A DNA stretch of 64,000 bases. Origin: Ochrobactrum vermis (GTDB taxonomy: Bacteria > Pseudomonadota > Alphaproteobacteria > Rhizobiales > Rhizobiaceae). The notes under the pieces were generated by a model that saw nothing but the letters and a program-made list of their open reading frames with translations, made no database searches and was not told where the DNA came from. Positions 26,995 through 35,202 of the stretch are shown one piece after another. The stretch is from the NCBI RefSeq assembly GCF_002975205.1, contig NZ_PCOC01000002.1:1007001-1071000 (forward strand), in the 5' to 3' direction. Numbering within the stretch: the stretch's first letter is position 1; the number at the start of each line of letters is the position of its first letter. A program made the translations under genes and the position numbers.

Positions 26995-28590
26995 ATGAGA
27001 AAATTCGCAATGCTGGCGGCACTGTCCGCAGTTCTGTTGGCTGGAACAGCAGCTTATGCTGCGGACGAGCCGCGTTCGGGAGGTGTCGTCAATTTCGTCG
27101 CACCTTATGGTGACAGCTTCTCGACACTCGACATTCAGGCTTCGCCTGCCACGCAGGACGAGTTTTACGCGAAGGCAATCCACCGCACACTTTACGATTG
27201 GGATGCTGATCTCAACAAGCCAGTTCTCGGTCTGGCAACGGATGTAAGCGTTTCTGATGATAAGCTCGTCTACACCTATAAACTGCGCCAGGATGCATTC
27301 TTCCATGATGGCAAGCCATTAACGGCTGACGACATTATCTGGAGCTACACCCGCATCATGGACCCGAAGAAGGCTTTCCCGCCAGCGCGTTATATTGCCG
27401 AAATCAAGGGTGCCGATGAATATACACAGGGCAAAGCGAAGGAAATTTCCGGACTGAAAAAGATCGATGATCATACGCTTGAGATCACGCTGAAGCAGCC
27501 AATCGATCCCGGTTATCAGTTCATGCGCAACAACACTGCGATTTATCCTGCCGGTCAGGGCGATAGCGAAGAGTATCAGCGCCATCCGATCGGTCTCGGA
27601 CCTTACAAGTTTGCCGAGTATGTTCCAGGCTCCCGTTTGACGGTCGAGAAGTGGGACAAATATTATGAAAAGGGCAAGCCATACGCGGACAAGATCAATA
27701 TCATGATCATGGGCGATGCTGCTGCGCGTGACGTTGCGTTCCGCAACAAGGAAATCGACGTGGCAGTGCTCGGACCGGCACAGTACACTGCCTATCTTGC
27801 CGATCCTGAACTTGCGAAGAACATGGTCGAGGTAGCCGAGGTCTATACACGCGCCGTCGGCTTTAATCCGGATTTCAAGCCGTTCCAGGATAAGCGCGTC
27901 CGTCAGGCAATCAACTACGCTATCGATAGCGATCTCATCATTAAACGCCTCGTCAAAGACAAGGCTTATCGTGCGGTCGGCTGGCTTCCAAACTCATCTC
28001 CAGCTTTCGATAAGGACGCGAAGCCTTATCCATATGATCCTGAAAAGGCAAAAGCCCTGCTTGCAGAAGCTGGGTATCCTGATGGCTTCGAGTTTGAGTT
28101 GACGGCAACGCAGAACGAAAGCTGGGGCTTGACCATCGTTCAGGCAATCATTCCGATGCTTGCGAAAGTCGGTATCAAGGTGAAGGCAAAGCCGGTGGAA
28201 GCATCTGTTCTTGCCGATGTGGTTCCGGCTGGCAACTTCCAGGCCTATATGTGGTCGCTTGAAAGCGGTCCAGATGCATTGACAGCGATGCAGTGCTTCT
28301 ATTCCACGACGCCGCAATCTGCATGTAATTATCAGAAGTTCTCCAATGCGGAATTCGACAAGATCGTCGACGCAGCAAAACTGGCTAAAAGCGAGGAAGA
28401 GAAGAACGAGCTTCTGACGAAGGCCAATAACCTGTTGCAGGAAGAAGCGCCGGTCTGGTTCTTCAACTACAACAAGGCTGTCATGGCGCATCAGCCGTGG
28501 CTGCATGGTCTGCAGCCAAACTCGGCAGAACTCGCAGTCCAGTCCTATGAAAAGCTTTGGGTCGACGACACGGTTCCGTCCGGTCGCTAA
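26995..28590 (+). CDS. Extracellular solute-binding protein, family 5 (Dpp/Opp type)
   Basis: A 531-aa periplasmic binding protein. ATG 26995 follows GGGGAA and starts a clear signal peptide (MRKFAMLAALSAVLLAGTAA then YAADE). FHDGKPLTADDIIWSYTRIM and the HPIGLGPYKFAEYVPGSRLT region are family-5 hallmarks. It supplies the four transporter genes downstream. A conserved-looking pair of cysteines (QCFYSTTPQSACNY) could form a disulphide. Ligand is unknown; the linked amidohydrolase suggests an N-acylated or amide-bearing compound. Confidence 0.9.
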   Translation: MRKFAMLAALSAVLLAGTAAYAADEPRSGGVVNFVAPYGDSFSTLDIQASPATQDEFYAKAIHRTLYDWDADLNKPVLGLATDVSVSDDKLVYTYKLRQDAFFHDGKPLTADDIIWSYTRIMDPKKAFPPARYIAEIKGADEYTQGKAKEISGLKKIDDHTLEITLKQPIDPGYQFMRNNTAIYPAGQGDSEEYQRHPIGLGPYKFAEYVPGSRLTVEKWDKYYEKGKPYADKINIMIMGDAAARDVAFRNKEIDVAVLGPAQYTAYLADPELAKNMVEVAEVYTRAVGFNPDFKPFQDKRVRQAINYAIDSDLIIKRLVKDKAYRAVGWLPNSSPAFDKDAKPYPYDPEKAKALLAEAGYPDGFEFELTATQNESWGLTIVQAIIPMLAKVGIKVKAKPVEASVLADVVPAGNFQAYMWSLESGPDALTAMQCFYSTTPQSACNYQKFSNAEFDKIVDAAKLAKSEEEKNELLTKANNLLQEEAPVWFFNYNKAVMAHQPWLHGLQPNSAELAVQSYEKLWVDDTVPSGR

Positions 28591-28608
28591 TTCCGGCTGA
28601 TCTGGATC

Positions 28609-28632
28609 GGCCCGCTCGGTTTCGGGCGGGCC
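28609..28632 (+). other. Intercistronic hairpin after the binding-protein gene
   Basis: GGCCCGC and GCGGGCC pair around a 10-nt loop, 18 nt after the binding-protein stop. There is no U-tract. It is placed like the hairpin at 7618-7645 and probably protects the binding-protein mRNA or lowers permease expression. Confidence 0.55.
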
Positions 28633-28684
28633 ACTGATCCCCTTTGCTCCAGCGTAATCTACGCTGATCCGAAAGGAGGACCAT

Positions 28685-29620
28685 ATGCTTTACTTTATTT
28701 TCCGGCGCGTCCTGCAGATGATACCGACGGTTGTCGCGGTATCGCTGCTGATTTTCATCATTTTCAGTGTTGTTCCGGGCAGCATCGCTTCCGGCCTTAT
28801 TGCCAATGGCAAGGGCATGAACGATCCGAAGATGGTCGAAAAAATTACCCAGGAATTTGGGCTCGATAAGCCTGTTCACGTGCGTTTCGGCAACTATCTG
28901 GTTCAGTTGGCTCAGTTCGATCTCGGAACTTCGTATCGTTCGAGACAACCGGTTGTTTCGCTTATTCAGGAGCGTATGTGGCCAACGCTGAAGCTTGCTT
29001 TCGCGGCTATGGGCTTTGCGATCCTATTCGGTGTGCCGCTTGGATTTATAGCAGCACTGAAGCCTGGAAGCATTCTCGACAGCGTCACGATGATCGGCGC
29101 GGTGTCTGGCCTCTCTTTACCGCAATTTTGGCTAGGTCTGCTGGCGATGTATCTCTTCGCGCTGACACTCGGTTGGTTGCCGAGTTTCGGCTACGGTGAT
29201 GGTGGCATAAGGAATATCATTCTACCGGCGCTGACCTTGGGTGTTGCGCCTCTGGCGTTGCTCGCAAGGACAACACGTGCGGCCGTGCTTGAGGTGATGG
29301 GCGCGGATTTTATCCGCACCGCTCGCTCAAAGGGCATGAACAGCTTCAGGCTGGTGAAATGGCACGTCATGCGCAATGCGCTGGTACTGATCATTACGAC
29401 AATTGGCCTGCAATTCGGGTCGATGATGGGGCAGGCCGTGGTGGTTGAGAAGCTGTTTTCCTGGCCGGGCCTTGGTTCATTGCTGATTGATAGCGTTTCG
29501 CTGCGCGACATCCCCGTCGTGCAGGGGGCAATTCTCGTGATCGTATTGTGGTTTCTGGTCATCAATACGATCGTTGATATTCTCTATGCGGTTATCGATC
29601 CGCGCATAAGCCACGAGTAA
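28685..29620 (+). CDS. Peptide ABC importer permease (DppB-like)
   Basis: A 311-aa permease with the DppB N-terminus (LYFIFRRVLQMIPTVVAVSL) and an EAA loop (ARSKGMNSFRLVKWHVMRNA). About six membrane segments. AAAGGAGG lies 5 nt before the ATG, one of the strongest ribosome-binding sites in the window, which may offset attenuation by the hairpin before it. It pairs with the 29625 product. Confidence 0.9.
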   Translation: MLYFIFRRVLQMIPTVVAVSLLIFIIFSVVPGSIASGLIANGKGMNDPKMVEKITQEFGLDKPVHVRFGNYLVQLAQFDLGTSYRSRQPVVSLIQERMWPTLKLAFAAMGFAILFGVPLGFIAALKPGSILDSVTMIGAVSGLSLPQFWLGLLAMYLFALTLGWLPSFGYGDGGIRNIILPALTLGVAPLALLARTTRAAVLEVMGADFIRTARSKGMNSFRLVKWHVMRNALVLIITTIGLQFGSMMGQAVVVEKLFSWPGLGSLLIDSVSLRDIPVVQGAILVIVLWFLVINTIVDILYAVIDPRISHE

Positions 29621-29624
29621 GCCC

Positions 29625-30446
29625 ATGAAACTGCGTTTCAATCTTGTATTCGGCGGATTCGTGTGCATCGTTATCGTGGCCGCAGCCGTCTTTGCGCCAT
29701 TGCTGGCGCACTATAATCCGGTTCTCGATGCCGATCTGATGAATGCAGAACTTCCGCCCGATGCACAATTCTGGTTCGGCACCGATGCACAAGGCCGCGA
29801 TGTATATTCGCGCATCCTTTATGGCGCGCAGGTCTCTTTGACTGTTGGTGTGGTCTCGCAATGCATCAACACGGTCATCGGCCTCTGTTTTGGAATTTCT
29901 GCTGGCTATTTCGGCGGCTGGTGGGATGATTTCGTCAACGGCCTCACTAACCTTATGCTGGCAATCCCGTCGCTGATTTTTGCTCTGGCGATTATGGCGG
30001 TTCTCGGGCCCGGTCTGCCGAGCCTCTTGCTCGCACTTGGTCTCACGAACTGGTCCTGGACCTGCCGCATTGCCCGCAGCTCCACCCTTTCACTCAAGAA
30101 GCAGGGGTATATTCAGGCCGCCAAGATGCTGGGCTATAGCGATATTCGCATCATGATTACGCAGATTGTGCCGAATATGATCGGGCCTATTCTTGTGATC
30201 GGCACGCTCGGAATGGGGGACGCTATCCTCGCAGAAGCTGCACTTTCCTATCTTGGTCTTGGTATCAGTCCGCCAGATCCAAGTTGGGGCAACATGCTCA
30301 CCGATGCACGTGAGTTGATCGTGAATGCGCCTTGGGCTGCCGTGTTTCCCGGTCTTGCCATCTTCTTCACGGTGCTTGGGCTCAATCTGTTCGGCGATGG
30401 TCTTCGTGACTGGCTCGACCCGCATATGAGGACACGCAAGGTATGA
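29625..30446 (+). CDS. Peptide ABC importer permease (DppC-like)
   Basis: A 273-aa permease; about six membrane segments. FWFGTDAQGRDVYSRILYGA is the DppC-family periplasmic motif, the EAA loop reads AAKMLGYSDIRIMITQIVPN, and LAEAALSYLGLGISPPDPSWG lies near the C-terminus. The start is 4 nt after the dppB-like stop. Its TGA overlaps the ATG of the next ATPase gene. Confidence 0.9.
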   Translation: MKLRFNLVFGGFVCIVIVAAAVFAPLLAHYNPVLDADLMNAELPPDAQFWFGTDAQGRDVYSRILYGAQVSLTVGVVSQCINTVIGLCFGISAGYFGGWWDDFVNGLTNLMLAIPSLIFALAIMAVLGPGLPSLLLALGLTNWSWTCRIARSSTLSLKKQGYIQAAKMLGYSDIRIMITQIVPNMIGPILVIGTLGMGDAILAEAALSYLGLGISPPDPSWGNMLTDARELIVNAPWAAVFPGLAIFFTVLGLNLFGDGLRDWLDPHMRTRKV

Positions 30447-31423
30447 GCGAGCAAACACTTCTTGAGGTTGAAAACCTGCGGATCGACATTGTTTCCGGTT
30501 CGACGAAGCATAATGTCGTTGAAGACGTATCCTTTACAATTGGCGCCGGTGAAACATTCGGGCTGGTTGGAGAGTCCGGCTGCGGAAAGAGCATCACCGC
30601 TTTATCGATGATAGGGTTGCTGCGCAAACCGCTGACGATAACCGGTGGAGCGATACGCTTCAAAGGACAGGACCTACGGTCCATGTCGTCACGCGAAATG
30701 CGAAGGCTGCGCGGCAATCGTATCGCGATGATCTTTCAGGAGCCAATGACCGCACTCAATCCGCTTTCACCCGTAGGGCGGCAGATTGCAGAAATGTTTG
30801 TGCTGCATCAGGGTGCAACTTGGCACGAGGCAGAGCGCAAGGCGGTCGAAGCGCTTGCCAGCGTTCAGGTGCCCGCGCCAGAGCAACGCGTGAAGAACTA
30901 TCCGCATCAGATGTCGGGCGGCATGCGCCAGCGTGTGATGATTGCTATCGCGCTTGCGTGTGATCCTGATCTGCTGATTGCTGACGAACCTACAACAGCG
31001 CTTGATGTGACGGTTCAGGCGGAAATTCTGCGTCTGATGCAGGAGCTCTGTACAGCCCGGGGAACCTCTGTACTCATGATCAGTCATGATCTAGGTGTTA
31101 TTGCCAAGATGTGCCGTCGCGTCGGTGTCATGTATGCCGGACATCTGGTCGAAGAGCGGATAACGTCGGGCCTTTTCCACCATCCGGCGCACCCTTATGC
31201 GCATGGCCTTCTTGCTTCGCTCCCGCAGCTTGGATCGCGTCAGAAAGAAGGTCAGTTACGGCTTCAGGAAATCGAAGGTGTCGTGCCTTCCATTTCCGCT
31301 TTCCCTGCGGGTTGCCGGTTTGAGCCGCGCTGCACGCGTGCCACCGATATTTGCCGCGCGCAAAAGCCGGGTTGGACGCCACTTGAGGATGCCGGTGTGG
31401 TGAGGTGTTTCCATCATGAATGA
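30443..31423 (+). CDS. Peptide ABC importer ATPase (DppD-like)
   Basis: A 326-aa ATPase. Walker [15 protein letters not shown], the Q-loop in [15 protein letters not shown], signature [16 protein letters not shown] and Walker [16 protein letters not shown] are all intact. The C-terminal oligo_HPY domain contains [20 protein letters not shown], whose cysteines match the Fe-S-like cluster motif of this family. It overlaps dppC by 4 nt and dppF by 8 nt. Confidence 0.92.
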   Translation: MSEQTLLEVENLRIDIVSGSTKHNVVEDVSFTIGAGETFGLVGESGCGKSITALSMIGLLRKPLTITGGAIRFKGQDLRSMSSREMRRLRGNRIAMIFQEPMTALNPLSPVGRQIAEMFVLHQGATWHEAERKAVEALASVQVPAPEQRVKNYPHQMSGGMRQRVMIAIALACDPDLLIADEPTTALDVTVQAEILRLMQELCTARGTSVLMISHDLGVIAKMCRRVGVMYAGHLVEERITSGLFHHPAHPYAHGLLASLPQLGSRQKEGQLRLQEIEGVVPSISAFPAGCRFEPRCTRATDICRAQKPGWTPLEDAGVVRCFHHE

Positions 31424-32402
31424 TATGCATTCGACCAAATTGGCAGAGCCGCTGGTCAGTATCGATGACGTCTGCGTTTACTTTCCTGTGAGCGGCGGCA
31501 TCTTCAGTCGCTCCAATCAATTGCTGCGCGCCGTCAACAATCTCAGTCTGACCCTCAACAAAGGTGAATGCTTGTCCATCGTGGGTGAGTCTGGCTGTGG
31601 AAAATCTACACTCGCGCTCTCCATCGTCGGCTTGCAAAAGCCGACCAGCGGACAGATCTATTTTGAGGGGCGCCCGATCACTGGCAAGAATGAGCCCTCG
31701 CGACTGGAACGGGCAAAGATGGCGCAGATGGTCTTTCAAGATCCATTCGCGTCACTCAACCCACGCCAGTCAGTCTACACATCGCTCGCCGCGCCTTTAC
31801 GGCTTCATGGTGTGACATCTCGCAGCGAAGTTGATGGACGCGTTGAGGAAATTCTACGTCTCGTCGGTTTGAAACCGGAGCAGGCAAAGCGTTTTCCGCA
31901 TGAGTTTTCCGGCGGTCAACGCCAGCGCATTGGGATTGCGCGCGCCTTGCTGCTCAATCCGAAAGTCATCGTGCTGGATGAACCTGTCTCAGCCCTTGAT
32001 GTTTCTATCCGGGCGCAGATCATCAATCTGCTGTTGGAGCTGAAAGAGCGGCTTGGTCTTTCCTATATCATGATCAGCCATGATCTGAGTGTCGTAGAGC
32101 ACATGAGCGACCGCGTAGCGGTGATGTATTTCGGACAGATTGTTGAAAGCGGTCCGTGGGATCGGATATTCTCGAATCCAACGCATCCTTATACGCGTCG
32201 CCTGATCGCGGCCATTCCGGATCCGATGACGGAATTGACAGGCGGTCGTCTAATCGATGACACCAACCCGCCTCGTGCACCAGACGGTTACGCGTTTTAC
32301 CCCGAAAGCTTCGGTACGCACGACGTTCATGAAGTGCCGCCGCCGACGCAGTTCATCGATATTGGCGGCGATCAGCGCATTCGCATTATTAAGAAAGCTT
32401 GA
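31416..32402 (+). CDS. Peptide ABC importer ATPase (DppF-like)
   Basis: A 328-aa ATPase, partner of the DppD-like subunit. Walker [15 protein letters not shown], signature [16 protein letters not shown] and Walker B VIVLDEPVSALDVS are intact. The C-terminus lacks the four-cysteine oligo_HPY cluster and instead ends in a short proline-containing tail. It closes the importer operon; a bidirectional terminator separates it from the convergent aldehyde dehydrogenase. Confidence 0.92.
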   Translation: MNDMHSTKLAEPLVSIDDVCVYFPVSGGIFSRSNQLLRAVNNLSLTLNKGECLSIVGESGCGKSTLALSIVGLQKPTSGQIYFEGRPITGKNEPSRLERAKMAQMVFQDPFASLNPRQSVYTSLAAPLRLHGVTSRSEVDGRVEEILRLVGLKPEQAKRFPHEFSGGQRQRIGIARALLLNPKVIVLDEPVSALDVSIRAQIINLLLELKERLGLSYIMISHDLSVVEHMSDRVAVMYFGQIVESGPWDRIFSNPTHPYTRRLIAAIPDPMTELTGGRLIDDTNPPRAPDGYAFYPESFGTHDVHEVPPPTQFIDIGGDQRIRIIKKA

Positions 32403-32418
32403 CTTCGAGTGAAAGACT

Positions 32419-32445
32419 AAAAAGCGCCGCTAAACGGCGCTTTTT
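32419..32445. terminator. Bidirectional rho-independent terminator
   Basis: AAAGCGCCG and CGGCGCTTT form a 9-bp stem with a 5-nt loop, with A-rich sequence before and TTTTT after. It lies between the convergent DppF-like and aldehyde dehydrogenase genes and has a U-tract in both directions. Confidence 0.85.
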
Positions 32446-32461
32446 ATTGTCAATTTATTGG

Positions 32462-33907
32462 TTAGCCACTGATAAGCTTTACTTCCATGAAATCTTCCAG
32501 ACCCCATTTTCCGCCTTCGCGACCATTGCCCGATTGCTTGTAGCCGCCAAACGGGCTGCCCGGCGCACGCGAGGTACCATTGATCTGCACCATACCTGCG
32601 CGCAGCTTGCGGGCCACACGCTTTGCCCGTTCCGGGCTTCCGGTCTGGATATAAGCTGCAAGCCCGTAGGGTGTATCGTTGGCGATAGCGATTGCGTCTT
32701 CTTCTGTATCGAACGGGATCATGGCCAGTACTGGACCGAAGATTTCTTCGCGGGCAATCGTCATATCATTGTTCACGTCAGCAAAGACAGTCGGCTTGAC
32801 GAAATCACCTTCGGAGAAGCCAGCTGGGCGACCGGTGCCGCCTGCCACAAGTCGCGCGCCTTCATCGATGCCTTTCTGGATCAGCGTTTGAACCTTCTCG
32901 AACTGGATCGATGAGGACAAGGGGCCGATATGATCGCCTTCTTGTGCAGGATCGCCGACCTTCGTGCCTTCAGTCACCTTCCTGGCGAGTTCAACCGCCT
33001 TCTCATAAACTGATCGTTCGACAAGCATGCGTGTCGGTGCATTACAGGACTGTCCGGTATTCTCGAAACAGTGAGCGAGGCTGCGCGCGATAGTCTTTTC
33101 AAGGTCAGCGTCGGCAAAAACGATGTTTGGCGACTTACCGCCGAGTTCCAGCGAAACCCGTTTTACCGTTGCTGCTGCTGCGCGGGAAACCGCTGTTCCG
33201 GCGCGCGTGGAACCGGTGAACGACATCATGTCGATATCCGGGTGTTGTGACAGAGCTTCGCCAACGATAGCGCCTTCGCCATTGACGAGATTAAAAACAC
33301 CCTTTGGAACGCCAGCTTGATCCACAAATTCTGCAAAGAGCATAGCCGATAAAGGTGCAATCTCCGAAGGCTTCAACACGACTGTGCAACCGACCGCTAG
33401 CGCAGGAATAACCTTCAGCGCGATCTGGTTCATTGGCCAGTTCCACGGCGTAATGAGGCCGCAAACGCCAATTGGTTCGCGCACAACCGTCTGGTTCGGA
33501 TGCTTCGGGGAAAGTATCTCTTCGAATTCAAAGTTCTCAAACGCGGCGATGAAGGCTTTTGTATGCGAGAGGCCAGCCGCAGCCTGCGATTCCCGTGCGA
33601 GTTTAATTGGCGCACCCATTTCGAGTGAAATTGTCTTGGCCATCTCGTCCAGACGAGATTCATAAATTTCCACGATACGACGGATATAGCCAACGCGTTC
33701 TACTGCCGGTGTTTCACTCCAGGATGGAAAAGCCTTGCGTGCAGCAGCCACCGCCAGATCTATGTCTTTCGCAGAGCCTGCCGAGATGACGGCATAAGGC
33801 TTTTCATCGGCAGGATTGATGACCTCGATGGACTTGGCTTCTATTGGAGCGCGCCACGCCCCATCGATATAGAAGTCTGTTTTCTGGGTGAGGTTTTTCT
33901 GAAGCAT
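32462..33907 (-). CDS. NAD(P)+-dependent aldehyde dehydrogenase
   Basis: A 481-aa cytoplasmic aldehyde dehydrogenase. PWNWPMNQIALKVIPALAVG is the cofactor-binding entrance, KPSEIAP carries the NADP-phosphate lysine, FTGSTRAG is the Rossmann glycine motif, VSLELGGKSP contains the general-base glutamate and NTGQSCNAPTRM the catalytic cysteine. EEIFGPVLAMIPFD follows as in active enzymes. It is close to the broad-specificity aldehyde dehydrogenase group. It is convergent with the peptide importer and has no same-strand partner directly next to it. Confidence 0.9.
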   Translation of the reverse strand: MLQKNLTQKTDFYIDGAWRAPIEAKSIEVINPADEKPYAVISAGSAKDIDLAVAAARKAFPSWSETPAVERVGYIRRIVEIYESRLDEMAKTISLEMGAPIKLARESQAAAGLSHTKAFIAAFENFEFEEILSPKHPNQTVVREPIGVCGLITPWNWPMNQIALKVIPALAVGCTVVLKPSEIAPLSAMLFAEFVDQAGVPKGVFNLVNGEGAIVGEALSQHPDIDMMSFTGSTRAGTAVSRAAAATVKRVSLELGGKSPNIVFADADLEKTIARSLAHCFENTGQSCNAPTRMLVERSVYEKAVELARKVTEGTKVGDPAQEGDHIGPLSSSIQFEKVQTLIQKGIDEGARLVAGGTGRPAGFSEGDFVKPTVFADVNNDMTIAREEIFGPVLAMIPFDTEEDAIAIANDTPYGLAAYIQTGSPERAKRVARKLRAGMVQINGTSRAPGSPFGGYKQSGNGREGGKWGLEDFMEVKLISG

Positions 33908-34030
33908 CGTGCCGTCCTCCGTCGCGCTTACTGTTCAGGGTCAGCATAAGCCAACCCGATTTGCGTCCAACCCTAATGCCCGGATACAGCAGCGTCAAAA
34001 CAGAAGGGTACATGGAAACATCAATTTTTC

Positions 34031-34450
34031 TTATTCATTATCGTAGGCTTCGACGTCGAAACCGAGAGCAACCAAACCTTCTTCGAGATAATCGCCGAGA
34101 AGCGGCGTGCCGATGAGATATTTGGCTTCTCGGCCATTGTCACGATCAGCAGCAGTTGAGAGGGCTTCGTCCCATTCTTCGGCGCTGAAATCGCCGCGCC
34201 CCACCCACATGAGTGCCAGTAACTCCTGCCGTTCATCAATGTTCAGGGATCGTATGGCGGCAAAAAGCTCTTTGCGGGTAGGATTGGCCAGTGAAGCGTC
34301 GAGAATGTCAACTTCACTGTCATCGCTAGCATTAGATCCGGATTCTTCATCAACTGCGGGAACCTGAACATCATATTCCCGGGCTTTGGCGATTATAAAT
34401 TCCAAATTCCCGATATTGTTGACCAGCTCTACCACGCTTGCCTCCGTCAT
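34031..34450 (-). CDS. DUF3775 family protein
   Basis: A 139-aa acidic protein. The segment LNIDERQELLALMWVGRGDF followed by SAEEWDEALSTAAD is the DUF3775 signature seen in alphaproteobacteria; function unknown. The N-terminal third contains a serine/aspartate-rich linker (ESGSNASDDSEVDIL). It starts 51 nt downstream of the kdpE stop on the same strand with no obvious terminator between, so it may be read through from kdpDE, but a functional link is only conjecture. Confidence 0.75.
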   Translation of the reverse strand: MTEASVVELVNNIGNLEFIIAKAREYDVQVPAVDEESGSNASDDSEVDILDASLANPTRKELFAAIRSLNIDERQELLALMWVGRGDFSAEEWDEALSTAADRDNGREAKYLIGTPLLGDYLEEGLVALGFDVEAYDNE

Positions 34451-34500
34451 CTTGGTTGTTTGGCAAACAACGTTTATGCAAAGCCTTGGTTCCGGCTGTC

Positions 34501-35202
34501 TCAGGGAGCTGGATCAGCTTCGCGCAGCCTGTAGCCAACGCCCGTTTCAGTTAGAATATAATGCGGCTGATCTGGGGATTTTTCAATCTTCTGCCGCAGC
34601 TGCCGGACGTAGATGCGCAGATACTGTACGTCAGCTGCCGGTCCCCAGACCTGGTTCAAAATATAATGATGTGTCAGCACTTTTCCGGCGTGCTGTACAA
34701 GTAGACGCAGGATATCGTATTCCTTTGGCGACAGCTTAATTTCTTCACCGTTTATTTTCACAATGCGGCGCACAAGATCGACCGTCAGACCGTCGCTCTG
34801 GAAAAGCGGTCTTTCTCCCTGCTGTTGCAGTCGGTGACGCAAGGCGACACGCAGGCGCGCGGCAAGTTCCTTCATACCAAAAGGTTTTGGAACGTAATCA
34901 TCGGCTCCCTCTTCCAGCGCGCGGACGATTCCTGTTTCGTCGGTGCGGCTTGAGAGGATAAGAATAGGCAAAACTATGCCATTTTCTCTCCAGCGTTGCA
35001 GCAGCGCATGCCCGTCGGTATCGGGAAGTCCGAGATCGAGGAGAACAATATTAGGTTTTTCTGTCGCTATGCGCTGCTCGGCTTCACCGCCATTCACCGC
35101 TTCAACGACGGTATAGCCCTCCGTCGTTAGCCCCACCCGCAACAGTTTACGGATGGCTGGTTCATCGTCCACGACAAGAATTTTCAATTTCTGATCGCTC
35201 AT
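34501..35202 (-). CDS. kdpE: Response regulator KdpE
   Basis: A 233-aa OmpR-type response regulator. The receiver domain starts LKILVVDDEPAIRKLL (acidic pair) and NIVLLDLGLPDTDG holds the phosphoacceptor aspartate near residue 55; LILSSRTDETG and VPKPFGMKELAAR carry the conserved Ser and Lys. The C-terminal winged helix has LSPKEYDILRLLVQHAGKVL and YLRIYVRQLRQKIE. It overlaps kdpD by 4 nt. Expected to activate kdpFABC under potassium limitation; a T-rich candidate site lies upstream of the operon. Confidence 0.95.
   Translation of the reverse strand: MSDQKLKILVVDDEPAIRKLLRVGLTTEGYTVVEAVNGGEAEQRIATEKPNIVLLDLGLPDTDGHALLQRWRENGIVLPILILSSRTDETGIVRALEEGADDYVPKPFGMKELAARLRVALRHRLQQQGERPLFQSDGLTVDLVRRIVKINGEEIKLSPKEYDILRLLVQHAGKVLTHHYILNQVWGPAADVQYLRIYVRQLRQKIEKSPDQPHYILTETGVGYRLREADPAP

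Noticed and set aside
32399..32914. A 171-codon plus-strand frame after the DppF-like gene
   Set aside because: It passes through a strong terminator and is antisense to the aldehyde dehydrogenase.
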